Source: Sphaerolaimus hirsutus (lineage: Eukaryota; Nematoda; Chromadorea; Monhysterida; Sphaerolaimidae). Taken from it: DNA of 64,000 bases. The stretch covers positions 8,817,832 through 8,881,831 of the forward strand of contig OZ038458.1 of NCBI GenBank assembly GCA_964036195.1, in the 5' to 3' direction. Under the pieces are notes generated by a model that made no database searches, was not told the DNA's origin, and saw only the letters and a list, made by a program, of their open reading frames with translations. The position numbers and the translations under genes are program-made. Every line of letters begins with the position of its first letter. The first letter of the stretch is position 1. Positions 32,859 to 54,624 of the stretch are shown here, in pieces.

Positions 32859-33491
32859 TTGAATGTTGAAGTCAATGAAAGAAACAAAACACTCTTAACA
32901 CAAACCAAAAATCGCTTTTCAGGTGATATTTTAAGCGCCTTCAGCGCACTAAAAATAACAATTTTTCCTAGAACAAATTTGCAGTATGAAAATGAATAAG
33001 GAAATACCACACAACGAAAAAATGTTAAATAATTATTTTTGTCACAGGATTGTAACATATGTAAGATAGACGGTCCCCGACCATGTCGATGTCGGACACA
33101 AAAAGTACATTGTTTTCTAGTTATGGATGTGCATACACATAAAATCCATACATAAATATGTTACAGTGCCAATGACATACAAACCCATCGATACCTGCCG
33201 AAAATGAATATTGGTGAGCGCAAAGTCCACGCAACTCCAGCGCGCAGCGACCAGAACTGAAGGCGACATGAACTTATTGCGCCGGCTTGTTACCAATCAA
33301 TTAAAAGCTTGACGAAAAAAAAATCCCGAAAGCAATTATTTCATACAGATACACGGTAGGAAGGGTGGGGGAGGGTGCGACTGGCTGAACTTCCCAATTA
33401 AATCAATAGGTATTTCAGTCTATAAACTGAAGCTTCAAGGCAGCCAAACCATTTACCCCCAAGCCAACCCCCCCCCCACCCTACCCCCCGC

Positions 33492-36832
<3,341 letters not shown>

Positions 36833-37440
36833 GTTGTGATCTCTTTGTCGCAGCAGCCACAGTCGCCTGTTTGCACGCAAAAGTTGTAACAGCGACTGGG
36901 AAGGCCCCGGGTTGGACGGCGGCTGCGCACCAGTGAGCACTTGCTGCCACAGAGACGCGGTGTCCGACTAAAGGGGGGGGAGTTGGGTTCGGATGTGACG
37001 AGGAAAAATTCCTGTGTGATAAATATTTACATCAGTTTGAGGCGTAGAAAACAGCGGACCCTCAGTTGACCACACACATAATCCAAAATCACACTCAACC
37101 AAAATCACAAAATCCAGCCGAAACAAAAAAATCTGAAATGCACCTGCGACCCCTCCGAATGGAAGGTCGCAACGCGCAACCTGGCAACGGCGTGCGACCG
37201 GCGGCAGACGAACAGCGTAGCCAAGGTGCCCACGGCGGCGGCTAAGCCAGATATGGACCGCCACACACTGCCGCCCCCACTGCCGCTAGCCGAGGCGCCG
37301 CTGCCGCCACGCCGCTGCGTCCGCTGTCTGGCCGCCGGCGTAACTCGCGACCGCCTGGAAGCTGGAGTCACAGCAGTTGCCACCGAAGCGCACTGCCGCC
37401 GCCCGCTCACGCTGCGATGAGGGAACGGTTGGGCGACGGA
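36833..37440 (-). other. CK2-alpha 5' exons (untranslated, frame open)
   Basis: Minus strand: exon 36833-36967 (acceptor TTTAG at 36968-36972) runs straight into the coding start. An upstream exon ends at 37144 with donor CAG|GTGCAT and extends to an undefined start near 37440 or beyond. The CK2 frame stays open through both exons and the junction, reading for example [20 protein letters not shown] just before the ATG, but contains no upstream in-frame ATG. The GC-rich exon (37150-37420) contains a possible CpG-rich promoter region. Confidence 0.6.
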
Positions 37441-37908
37441 GACTTCGCGAGCAGAAACGGTAAAGAAGAATTTTCTACTTTTATTTTCTTTTTTGAAAAA
37501 TTGGAGGGAAGAAAGGGACAAAGGAACGAAAAAGATAAATGAACAGTTTTTCGGGATAAGTTGCGTAACACGGCCTCCCAAACTGTTGTAGAAGATCGGC
37601 TCTATCCTCAGTTTAAATCAGTACTCATATTACTGGATGGTCTGTATTCCATCTGAGGCGTACACTTGGCTGAATGCCAGTAAATCAAGCGCGCTTTTTG
37701 TGAACGACTGCTGTGAACACTATATACTGTGAAATTTTTGAATGCTTATTCAGTTCGCAGGTGCTAGATAATAAGTTAAAATGGACGCATTATTGCTGTC
37801 AAACTGTAAACCAACTTCGATATTCCTACACCCTCATTATCTTTTTTGTAACCTCTCATTAACTGCCTGAAATTATTTTTGATATCACTTTCTGCCTCAC
37901 TTGATATT

Positions 37909-40900
37909 GGGCCTCCACACGCTAGTTGACATCGCATTTTTTGCATGTAAAATGTCAACTCAGAGTCAACTGAAATTTTTCTCAGTTGACTCTAGTTGAC
38001 AACGTACGCACTAGTGATAATGTCAACTAGTAAATTTGGGCAGTACAGATATTTGTGTCACTGGCCGAGTCAACTAAAGCATACGCGTATGTTTTTTTGC
38101 GTACGCGTATGTTTTTTTGGCATACGCGAACGCAGAAAAACGTACGCGTATGCTTTTTTGCGTACTTATACAAATGTTTGCGTACGCGTACACAATTTAT
38201 GCCTTTTGAATTGCCAAAAGTGTAAAAGTGAAAAAGTTAATTATGAATGTGATATTATTAGTGTTTTTTATGTCAAATGTGATATGTTGTGATATTTATG
38301 ATTGTTATTTACTGTTGTTTTTACGTTTTTGAATGAAATTTTCCAAATTAGTTTTTTTATTACATATTTATTGAAGACACATACTAAAGTGAAAAATCAC
38401 ACAATCATCGATCTGGATCAAGTAAACGAATTTTTTTACGAAATTTTACATTTTGAAAAATTGAAATCAACGAAATTAAGTAACAGAAATTGCTGAAAAC
38501 TTTAAAAAGCAACAATTTTAGAATTGGAAACAACAAAGTAAAGTGTGTACTACTCGGGTTTATTGACAAGTTTTGAATATTTTGACAAGTTTTGAATTGT
38601 TTAAAGAAAAACGAACAACTAAGAAAAAAACAGATTTAGAAAAGAGAAAGAAAGATTCTTATCAAGTTGTAAAATTTTGAGAGAAATTGCAAACAGAATC
38701 TGTTGAACAAAATTTTTTCTGCTTTTTACTCAGAAATATTTAGATAGTACATTTTAAAAATTAAATTCTGAAAATTTATAAATGTTGTTGTTGTGGTTTT
38801 GTAAATCTTTACATATCAAAAAATTTGTAAGAAAAAAAAAGAAGAGGAGATTCATTTTAAACTTGAACAATTTGGAGATTGAAAATAGCAAACATGAAAA
38901 CTTTAATTGTTGCATTTTTGCATTTTTTCAAAAAACATTTACAGCTTTTGACACAACTTTTTAAATTTTTATTTTGAAAATTCAAGGTAAAAAAATTCAA
39001 AATTTAGTTATTCTTTAAAAGTTGCACTTTTGTGTCTAACAAAGAATTCATATCTGCTATCTATTTACTATTAACAACAAAACAAAAAGTTTCCAAATTA
39101 TTATAAAAACAAGCACATTCAAATCTTTCCAAAAATTCAAAAATACTCAAAAATCATCGCAAAATACCAAACAAAACCACTAATTCCAGAAAACATTCAA
39201 GCCATTTCACTTCAGACACCGCCCACTGCTGCCACTCTCCTGAAAGTATCAATAGAGTTAAGAATGGATTAGTCTATAAAATGTCAACTTATATATTGTT
39301 TACTTCACTACCATGCCCCACACAGGCTACTTGACAACGACAGAAAATGTCAACTGTTTCCTGTCCCAATCCAAAGCTTGCTTTTCAATTCCTGAAAGCG
39401 AGCTTTGAATGGGGATCAGTTTGGTTTGGAACTTTACATTTGGTGTTGATGTCAACTAGCCTGTGTGGGCCCTATTTTTCAATTATGAGGTGGAGCCAAC
39501 CACTTACACACACACTCAAACTTATATAAGTTGACATTTTCAATCTATAAATATAACTATAAGCAACATAAATGACAACATGCAACCGTAAATGTCAACT
39601 AATCTGTGTTTACATTTGCAGTTGACATTGTCATTTACAGTGTTCATTGAATTGACTTTTTGGCTGTTTCAAAAGTTTCAATAAAAGTGAAAATCATGAT
39701 CGAAAATGTCAACTGAGCTGAAAGTGTACGCTGCGTACGCTAGTATACGTTTTTTTTCATTTCAGTTGACACAAGTGTTGTGCGTACGATGTCAAGTACC
39801 CAAAATCGTATGAAAACGTCAAAAAACGTATGCAAAAGTGCGTATTTCCGGCAGTTGACTCAGCGCTCGCCGACTTTCCAAAAGTAACTTTATTTATCCA
39901 ATTTACATTCTATTTATACGAAATTTTAGGTACACATAGAGAAAAATAATGTGCATCTTTCATAGAAGAACTTTTTGCAAAGGAACAGTTCAAAAAAGTG
40001 TGAGAATTTTTTTTGTTGAAAATTTCCAAGTCAGTTGACATCGCGTTTTTTGTATACTATGAGTGCATACGCATATTGACATAAGCTACATAGACATTTT
40101 GTCAACTTCAAATTTTTTTCTACACTTCATGTGTTCAGTAAACAATGCTTTTCAATACTAATGTTCTGATTTTGTTGATGCAGAGGTAGCTGCACCAGAT
40201 ATTACTATCACAAGGGACACTACTTGGTGATTCTGTTCATTTCTGCAAGTGCTGATTTGTGTGTGCAGTATGTGCATCCTTAAATTTATTTTTACACTTA
40301 TATTTTTTGCTATATTATTATTATTTTTTAAATTATTTTTATTTAAATTTTATTTTTTTATTTGTTTTAAATGTTTTTACTTATATTTTAATGTCCATTT
40401 TTTTAAATTGTTTTTTTTCTTAAAGTTTTATTATATTTATTTTTATGGGTATTTTATCTATTTTTTATTTTTCAATTATTTTTATTTTTTAAAATAAATT
40501 TTATTGTTTTCATTTTAATTTTTACTAATTTTTTTATATTTTTACTTGAATTTTATAATTTTTATTATTATTATTTCATATTATAATTACTTTTTATTTA
40601 TGAATTTTATAATTTTTATTATTATTTTTTTCTTCCTATTTTTATAACTTTTTTATTTATATTTCAATTAAATTTTCCTTATTTAATTTAATTTTTTATG
40701 TTAATTAATTATGTTTTTTTTATACAAAAAGATACTGTATACTGGCAAGATTTCTGAGTTAATGAGTCGGATTTAAAAGTTATGTCAACTGATCCATTTC
40801 TAGGTGAAATGAATCAGTTGACATATTTTTGTAAACTGTCAGTGTCAACTCATCAATTTTTTTCAGAGTTAGATATTTAGGTGTTAAAAATTGAAAAAGC

Positions 40901-41632
40901 TGCCGTTTTTTGAAATTTCTTGTGTTACTTGCTTCAATAGTCTTAGTATATCAAATTTCACATTCAGTGCTGTCATAACTTGCCAGGAAAACTTTTTAAA
41001 ATTATTGAAGTTTGAAATATTGAAAAATTCATATCTTTCTTTTATGTTATGTGATTCTTTCAAAAAAAATACTGCTGTGTTAGCGTTTCTTTCGCCTTTC
41101 ATTTGGTTATGTTGGCATTATGATATGATTCCGTGTTGCGTGATGAAAAATAAATTTCCATTTAAAGAAAAAGATTTTTTATTCTTTCAAAAAAATTTAT
41201 TACAAATAATAATTACTACAGAAAAATTCACAGACATTTATAGTACATGAAACAACTATCTAATTAACAAGCATTCACACATGTAAACGATAAAAAATTA
41301 TTGAATATGGAACATGAAAATAATTTTTCATTTGGTTATGCTTCACACAATATATGATAATTAGGTGTCAAAAAATCAGATTAATTATGGTTTATCACAT
41401 AACACTCTTTAAATCACACAAACTGCATCGTAGAAAGCAGGGTCAACTCGTTTCTGAGAATGGATTTTTCCAGTTGACTTTTTCAATGAAATACATGAGC
41501 TAAATGCCAAAAATATGGGTTAACGCGTATGCTCTTTTAAAAAAGGCAAGTGGTGAGTGATAATGTCAACTGAAACACTAGTTGACTCTGAGTTGACTCT
41601 GAAATGCGATGTCAACTAGCGTGTGGAGGCCC
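37909..41632. mobile_element. 3.7 kb AT-rich element studded with GTCAACT motifs
   Basis: The ends are inverted: GGGCCTCCACACGCTAGTTG on the left and CAACTAGCGTGTGGAGGCCC on the right, flanked by ATT on both sides (37906-37908 and 41633-41635). Immediately inside, the arms repeat GTTGACATCGCATTTTT. More than twenty GTCAACT/AGTTGAC motifs are scattered through the interior, usually as ATGTCAACT, together with clusters of TACGCGTATG (38085-38195 and 39725-39845). A smaller inverted unit of the same kind is nested at about 39316-39470. No transposase or other credible protein is encoded; the longest frames (for example 40249-40497) are low-complexity Phe/Leu from T-rich DNA. Smaller relatives are at 52072-52296 and 59244-59495. 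Confidence 0.75.
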
Positions 41633-41635
41633 ATT

Positions 41636-42580
41636 GCAACATGTGGCTGTCTTTTCCTTTTGCACAACTTTCTTTTGCCAGGTTTCATGAATCACGAAAA
41701 TCAAAATTTTGTTTTAAGCAGTACATTTGTTTCGAATGCATTCATTCAATGTTGACATTTGCAGCCACAGCTGGTGCCCATGTTATTCCCATTCTGCATG
41801 GCACCATGTGCTTCATCATGCTTTTGCTGTATATTTAAGGGTTGGCATTAAACCACATTTGTAATACATGTAGTACCAACTGAAACAACACACATGTTAT
41901 TTTTGGACATTTTACACCCATTCTGGGATTTGTTTTCGGTTGGCATTAACAACTTGTCCCAGAAGTTTCAATGATACCCTGGTAGGAATCTGTTTGTTAT
42001 CGCCATTGCTGTGGTTGACATACAGCATTACCAAAAATCAGTGATAGTACATCAGTGTTTGCAAAGAATTTTGCAGCATTGGGATTCAACACTACACATC
42101 ACGACAGAGCTGTCAGAAAATGTGCTTAATATTTTGTAAAAAATCAATTACCCAGGGTGTTTGCGTAAACATAAATCACAAAAAATAAATAAAAACGAAG
42201 GAATAGTAACCCCAATCATCTTTACTGGATGGCTCAGTTAAAAGTCAAAGGTGTGGGTAAAAACATTATCCAGGATAGTTCAGTTGACCGTGGCGGTACG
42301 AGTGTTTCATCATTGGTAGACCAGCACCAAAATATAAATAAAGTTAGAAGAATAAAGTCGTCGCGCATTTGGGTTTGTTGAACGGTAAGCTTTGTTATCT
42401 ATTTACTTCGAAATCAGTTTTGGCTTTTATTGTCGTTATTTGAGTTCATTGATTTAAATTTGAGTCTGATTGTGCTTGAGCTCGTGTGCTGCGTCAACTA
42501 TAAGTGGTTTTTACATGTTTGGCAAGGTGCCAAATGCCACATTCGCTACTCATTTGAAACATTTCAGCGGGGAGCGCGTC
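41636..42580. promoter_or_regulatory. Region upstream of CSN2, probable promoter and 5' leader
   Basis: No repeat ends are seen here. A likely non-coding first exon ends with GTTGAACG|GTAAGC at about 42384, followed by an intron to an acceptor near TTTCAG (42562-42567) and the ATG at 42581. The promoter itself cannot be placed. Confidence 0.35.
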
Positions 42581-48777
<6,197 letters not shown>

Positions 48778-49300
48778 TTACCCAGGGTGGGGGGTATTGG
48801 CGCTGCGCATACTAGTTTGCACCGTGACTTTGGTGAAAACTAAAATTTTATTCAAACTCAAGTGAATCAACTCAATGATTTAATTTAATTTAAATTCATG
48901 AAAGTTTTAATTTGAAAACTAAAACATGGCATACTACAATTCTACACTGAGTGTCGCCGTGTGGCCATCTCAATTTCCACCGAAGTGACGGTGCAAACTA
49001 GTGTGCCCAGGGCCATTGTGACCATTACAATGTTCGCTGCGCGGCCTTGTCGACAAAGCCAACACGATAACTCTTCAGTTTACGCATTTTTGCTTTTCTG
49101 ACGTGGTTGCGCAGCGGCGGTAACTTATCCGCTGTCATTTGGCTGGGGATATAAGACGCAGTGCATTTGGGCTACTTTGCTTTTTATGATTGACCGAATC
49201 CTCTCAGTCACCGTTTGCCCATTTAGAATATTGTTTTATAGTAATACGGGTATGTCGCAGATGTCCCCCCATGCTACACTAAAATGTGTTGTGTGTACCG
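48778..49300. other. CSN2 3' flank, no further gene seen
   Basis: This includes the CSN2 3' UTR. Two copies of a CACCGTGACTTTGGTGAAA / TTTCCACCGAAGTGACGGTG-like inverted motif (about 48816 and 48973) bracket 48795-49005, so a small foldback element is likely. Nothing else is recognised. Confidence 0.4.
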
Positions 49301-49653
49301 CAGGGACGTATCCAGGATTTTTGAGCGGGGGGCTACTTGTTTACGGAGGTTGTTGTACTGGGGGGGGTCACATACACATGTAAATACACACATAAATATG
49401 TAAATATACGCATATGTAAATATACACATAAATATAGAGCGGCAAGCACGCCATTGGTGTATTTTCGGGATAATTGAGGGAACACGTACCGATTTGTCGA
49501 TAAGAACCCTCTATGAAAGAACAATGCTTGCGCGCAAAATTGTTTCACAATAGCTCGAAAATTGGTACCAAATGTAGCATTTTTACCGAGTTTTTCTGGT
49601 TTCACCCGGGAACGGGGGGCTGCAGCCCTCTCCCACCCCTGGATACGGCCCTG
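49301..49653. mobile_element. CAGGGACGTATCCAGG element, degraded
   Basis: CAGGGACGTATCCAGG at the left and CCTGGATACGGCCCTG at the right are flanked by GTGTACCG and CTATACCG (6/8). A partial core GCTTGCGCGC is at 49526-49535. Immediately right is a TACCGTATTTCCG fragment (49655-49760). Confidence 0.75.
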
Positions 49654-49868
49654 CTATACCGTATTTCCGAAGTTCGGTCTTCACTACCATCTTGAAGTTT
49701 AAATTTTTCCACTGACGCCTGTAACGTTCAAAATTCCAGAATTGGTGAAATACGGTAATAGTTAAATTGTATTTATTCATTGTGCCTAGGAAAAACGGTT
49801 ATCGCATGTTGATTTTAACTATTAAATATTACCATCGTTCAAGTGTTGTTATTCATCTTCATTATCAT

Positions 49869-50455
49869 CAGGGGTATTCCAGTTTTTGGCCCTCTAGGGG
49901 GATGGATAGGTAGCAAATTTCCGCCAAGTTTTTCAAATTGTTACGTCACAGACAGTTCATACAATGACGATTTACAGAGTTCACCAAATTAATGGACCTA
50001 CTTTTTTATGCATTTGGCACAATTCCAGTACTTTCTGAGCCTTCTATTGGGGACCGCCCTTCTATTTTTTCGTGGCCCAAATAAAGTTGAAAAGGTACAC
50101 CTTCTATTGGGGCCCACCTATTCGAGACCCGTCCTTCTATTAGAAGAAATACGGTAAGCTTATATGGTACCCAAATCAGTTCAAATGGTCAATAAGGAAC
50201 ACGAATTTGTAATTTTGAAGGCGAAAATCTCTATAAAAAGATTAGAAAATAAGCAATTTTGAGCAAAATTTTTCAATGGGGATCAAATTTCCCAAAATGT
50301 GCTGCAGATAAATAGCTTCAGATTCGATGGTGTTTCGGGGGATAGTAGCAAAAATATGCCTCCGGTATAGACAGATGAATAGCTTAGCGGCCTCCGGGAT
50401 ATTTAGATAGCTGAGCAATTTGGGGGGTTACCCCCCCCCCCCCTTCATACCCCTG
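49869..50455. mobile_element. CAGGGGTAT-family hAT-type element
   Basis: CAGGGGTATTCCAG on the left, CATACCCCTG on the right, flanked by ATTATCAT and ATGATCAC (6/8). The interior contains GGATGGATAGGTAGCAAATT and GATAGCTGAGCAATTTGGGG motifs, as in 56011-56490. Confidence 0.75.
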
Positions 50456-50518
50456 ATGATCACAGCTATTCTGCATTGTGAAATGTAACGTCTTTGTTTC
50501 CTTAAGGTGCGCTTAGGT

Positions 50519-51118
50519 GCCAATTCCGCGAGAAGTTGAGAAGTAAGAAAGACAACTTATTTAAGTGGCAGGTAAAATGGCAAGTGAAAACAAGGACGTA
50601 TCCAGGGGGGGGGGGGCGGGGGGGGCTGCAGCCCCCCCCCGCTCGCGGGGTCGGACTTGGAAAACACGGGGAAAATCAACTTTTGGTAGCAATTGATAAG
50701 GTGTGGTGTAAAAAATTTTGCGCGCAAGCGCGCATTCGTCTATCTCACAGAGGTATTATAGAAAATCGACCCTGTTAACGCAATTCCGTATTAAATACAC
50801 TAAATGGCCGGCCTGTCGCTCTATATGTAGGTGTATTTACATACATAATAAGCGACTTTTGACGCCAGCGCCAACGCCAATGGCGCCATGGCGTGGCGCC
50901 TACGAATGACGCCAGCGCCATGGCGCCATTCCCTCACTTTATAGGTAAAATTTTAGGGGGGGGGCTGAGCCCCCCCCCCCGTTCGCCGGGCTCCGTAAAC
51001 AAGCAGCCCCCCCCCGCTCAAAAATCCTGGATACGTCCCTGAGTGAAAATGTGAACAATGTGAACCAATGTGTCACTTGTAATCTTTTCTTTGTACTTTT
51101 TTACTCGCGGAATTGACC
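50519..51118. mobile_element. TTCCGC foldback MITE enlarged by a nested insertion
   Basis: CAATTCCGCGAGAAGTTGAG on the left pairs with TTACTCGCGGAATTG on the right. Most of its length is the CAGGGACGTA element at 50591-51041 inserted into its interior. Confidence 0.7.
50591..51041. mobile_element. hAT-type element, CAGGGACGTATCCAGG ends
   Basis: CAAGGACGTATCCAGG and CCTGGATACGTCCCTG are flanked by the perfect 8-bp duplication AGTGAAAA (50583-50590 and 51042-51049). GCGCGCAAGCGCGC is at 50720-50733 and the GGCGCCA cluster at 50862-50930. Confidence 0.93.
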
Positions 51119-51352
51119 CGAGAGCCGTGAACATCCCATTATTGGTTATTTATAGAGGTAGGTAGCTTAATTTTTCATATTGCTTTATTGTCATAAATAA
51201 AATTTTCTCACCAGGATTCCTTTGTTATCTACCTTTTCTTACTGTGGGAATTCTCTGCTGCTCAAAGTTTTATATGTTCGGTATCACGGAACATAATAAA
51301 TAGAATGTGCACAGCACCTTCAATTTCATCAATATTTATGTACATAAAGATT

Positions 51353-51893
51353 TACAGGGTGCGGCAATTTAGACGCCCCCATAAGTGTTCAAATAACTTG
51401 TCACTGGGTTGTCGGATTGACGTCAAATTTTAGGTCAACATTAACAACTAAAAAGGGAAGGATGCCTGAAAATATGGCTGTGATAGCTCAACTCGTTCAC
51501 AAGTAATTTATGCAAACGCGTAACTCACTTTTCCACCACCTAGCTTTACGACCAATTACGCATGCACCCGCCGTTTTCCTTATGGGCATAGCGAATTGGT
51601 GGCGGGCGTGCACGCATTCAGGCATGCAGCTGCGAAAAGAAAATCAGGAAAAAAACAATCCGATCCCAATCCCGAAAAGTCAATCCCGTTTGAACGATAT
51701 CACAAGGTGGTGGAAAAGTGACAATTGCGCGTTCGCATGAATAACTTGTGAACGAGTGGAGCTATCGCAGCCATATTTTCAGGGATCCTTTCCTATTTAG
51801 TTGTTAGTATTGACCTAAAATTAGACGTCAATCGGACCACCCAGTGACAAGTTATTCAGAAACATGGGGGGCGTCTCAATTGCCGCACCCTGT
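51353..51893. mobile_element. Foldback element, TACAGGGTGCGGCAATTTAG ends
   Basis: TACAGGGTGCGGCAATTTAG and its inverted copy (TTGCCGCACCCTGTA) bound the element; long arms pair (AACTTGTCACTGGGTTGTCG... on both sides). TA at each end suggests TA target duplication. The interior has CCCGATCCCGAAAAGTCAAT-like text. A second copy is at 56818-57380. Confidence 0.8.
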
Positions 51894-52071
51894 ATATCAG
51901 AGTCATACCGTCATATTGTCGGTCTTGAAAATGATACCTGCTTGTGCATTTACATCGAAGTGCGTATGCGACGTAGTTTGTGTGTATTTACATATACGTA
52001 CAGTGTATCTGTACAGTGTTAACTCAATTTTTTACTGGGAAATATTGTATAACACATACAATTTTGCTAAG

Positions 52072-52296
52072 TGCCCACAAACACTAGTTGATATCATAAA
52101 TTTCGTGTAAACTAAATGTCAACTAAATTACACCAAAAAATTTACTTTGAAGCATCACACTTCACAGAAAGAGTGAAAATTAAGTGTCACAGTATAAAAT
52201 TAACAATGCTTTTTCAAATATGAACGCTGAGATAACATAATTAACCAAAATTTTAGCTGAGTTTAGTTGACACGAATTTTGTTGGTGTGTGGGCCC
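52072..52296. mobile_element. Small GTCAACT-family element
   Basis: CCCACAAACACTAGTTGA on the left pairs with GTGTGTGGGCCC preceded by TTAGTTGACACGAATTTTG on the right. ATGTCAACTAAATTAC lies inside. It is a short relative of 37909-41632, about 120 bp upstream of the MEAF6 start codon. Confidence 0.65.
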
Positions 52297-52420
52297 AATC
52301 TAAGCTTTGCCTGTGTATGTAAATTGATGGGCTTGCATGTATGCATGGTATGTATGCGCGGACAGGAAATTCTATCTCCCATCCCATAGGAAATGTTCAT
52401 AACTAAACAATGTCGCAGCC

Positions 52421-53586
52421 ATGTACGGCCAGGTGTCCAAGCCGGTGCCCGACGCTCGGCACGAGCTGGCCGCGCTGCTGAAACGCCGCCGCGAGCTAGG
52501 CGACGCGTTGGAGTCGCTCGAGCGACAGATTTACATGTTCGAGGGCAGTTACTTGGACGAGACCGCTGATTATGGCAACGTGCTCAAAGGGTGGGACAGG
52601 TGCGTAGCTCAAAACGGGGGTGACGGTTTAGGTGGGTGGTGCCACTTGGTACGCAGTTGGCTGGAACCGCTGTGCCAGCAGTGTTGATATTTAGATTTGA
52701 CACTATTGACTATCGATATGACACAGGTGTGCCTTGGCTGCGGCGCCCAGTAAGTTGGCTGCCAAGATGGAAAGCAGGAAAGCGAAAAGAATAAAGGTGG
52801 GTTGGCTTGGGTAGTTTAATTTGGCCCATTGATTGCCGCACGCCCTCTGGTTGTATTTTTTCCATTCTTATGTCTACATTCGTATCGTGGGTATCGATTA
52901 CCTAGTGTTTTAGCAGCCGCTCTGTCCGTCGACTTTCATATACTTATCAATTCAGGAATCCGACCGCCTATTTTCCGCATCGTCGGTGACGTCAAGCGCC
53001 GCGGCGCGCGATCTAAGCACACCCGATGGTGGCGCCGATTTAAAGAGTATGTCAATTTTTATGTTTTTGTCGTTTTTTTGTGGTTCCACAGATGAACAAG
53101 TGATGAGGTTTCAAGTACATTTCTAAATGATAGTACTTGTCACTTGACTTATCACTCACCGCTTTTCTTGGTTTTTTGCTACTTGCCGAAATTGAACCAC
53201 GAGCTAATTCCGCACCCTACATGTGGCATGTAAAATGATTTTGTGGAAGCGTTAGGTAAAATTTTAAAGAGCTGGGTAAAAAGAAAAAATTCCCTTGTAA
53301 ATTAGTTGACGATTAAGAAATGTTCTTTATATTTTGCAGCTCACATGCAAGGCATTTTACTGCATGCGACTTTGAATTGACCTTTTTGGATTGCTTTATT
53401 CTCAACTCAAATTATTCTAAAAAAACTTTTGTAGGTGGCAATGAAAACGTGGAATCTGCCGCTTCGACGACCGGCGCAGCGTCGTCTGGTTCAGAGGTGC
53501 GACAAAGGAAACTCGCGAGTTCGGCAAAGTTGAAACACAAAGCGATTAAAAGCTCGCTCGCGAGCAAGAGCAAATCGAAAAAGTGA
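52421..53586 (+). CDS. MEAF6: Chromatin modification-related protein MEAF6 (Eaf6)
   Basis: Eaf6 is a small shared subunit of NuA4/Tip60 and MOZ/MORF/HBO1 histone acetyltransferase complexes in the nucleus. Four in-phase exons: 52421-52599, 52727-52796, 52956-53046, 53435-53586; 163 residues, shorter than the roughly 190 of human. The first exon holds the conserved helix (ARHELAALLKRRRELGDALE, then SLERQIYMFEGSYLDETADY and GNVLKGWDR); the third has RLFSASSVTSSAA, matching the family's LFSxSSVTS motif. The tail is Ser/Ala-rich and ends in a basic stretch (KHKAIKSSLASKSKSKK), as expected. The ATG at 52421 is just inside the exon whose acceptor may be TGTCGCAG; MYGQ would be the N-terminus. Confidence 0.95.
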
Positions 53587-54621
53587 TTGGCGTGTTTGAT
53601 TTGTGCAGTGATCGATTTTTGGTACTTTGGGTTTGTATTGGTTCGTGTGTTGATGCGTTTTCTTTATAAAGTTACATTTTCAAACAGGTTCGTTTAGTTG
53701 CGATCTCATCAAATGTTTTGTATTCAGCTACCGAAATAGCAAAGTAAAGAGTTCAATACCAAAAAGTGAAATGTGCTCCTTGCAAAATATTTTCTGTTAT
53801 ACTGATTTCCAACATTTTGATTTTCTACTGGGTGTTTTTTTAGAAACGCTAGCTCAATCCTAACATTTGTTTTTAAATTATGATTTTCCATTCTCGTTCT
53901 GCCTTTCACAAATCATTTATAATGTACAATTTCTCATTTAAAGCTTAGCACAATTCAACTTGCTCGCATCCCTGCACTCCTAATGATACACAGTTTACCT
54001 GTATTCATACAGGTAAACTGTGTTCACATATTTACCTGTATTAACACTGTAAAATTCCGCTGTCTTTGTCTTTACGTGAACTCTGTTAAATTAAAATGGT
54101 GAAAATTGGTGCGTGCATCCACATTAAATCTGCCAACCTCGCCTTTAATAGTTGTCCTATTACGTTGCCAGCCTGCTGTCCATCACCTCAACCACCGCCA
54201 CCGCCACCAGCACCCCCGAACCTTGGCAAGATGCCAGGGGTTGGTCGAGGCGTGGTGCTGCGCCAGCGCTGCGGGCGGGACCGGTCGCCGCGGCCCGCCC
54301 TCGCCCAGCCGCCCGTGGAGGCACGTGTATCTTTTATTGTGGCTTGCTCGTGTATTTACCGGTGGACATCACACTTATGTGGGAATGCACCATAACTCAG
54401 CTGAATGATCAACCGAAAATTACCGATCAGTTTTTCGTCGCAATATTTCGTTTTTACTGGAATCATTATTTTTACTGGAATTAATTGCAAAGTTTACCAC
54501 AAGAATTTTTTAAATTATGGTGGGATTGTGCATAGTGCTGTCTGTCGAGTTTACTGTTTGTGGTTTGTTGTGCTGGTGTATTTTGGTAATTTACCTATGT
54601 AGTTTTAGAGGATTGGGGTAT
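53587..54621. other. MEAF6 3' flank with an isolated GC-rich exon-like block
   Basis: 53587-54060 is AT-rich and includes a short palindromic ACAGGTAAACTGTGTTCACA stretch near 54000. 54172-54320 is GC-rich and listed separately. The remainder shows nothing recognisable. Confidence 0.4.
54172..54320 (+). CDS. Exon-like block, paralogous to exon 57534-57692
   Basis: A GC-rich block after acceptor TTGCCAG. In the frame that reads PQPPPPPPAPPNLG it continues GVGRGVVLRQRCGRDRSP and AQPPVE, matching GLGRGVALRRRRSQSRP and AQPPQE of the block at 57534-57692. The 3' boundary has GAG|GCACGT rather than the GT donor of the other copy, so it may be a dead duplicate exon or use a different site. No function can be assigned. 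Confidence 0.4.
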
Positions 54622-54624
54622 CGG

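Noticed and set aside
37105-37581. Stand-alone minus-strand protein of about 158 residues
   Set aside because: It starts with a non-ATG codon, ends in the intron after a good donor at 37144, and is better explained as CK2-alpha 5' exon sequence.
40249-40497. Phe/Leu-rich hydrophobic ORF
   Set aside because: It is a translation of low-complexity T-rich DNA inside the 3.7 kb element, without coding composition.
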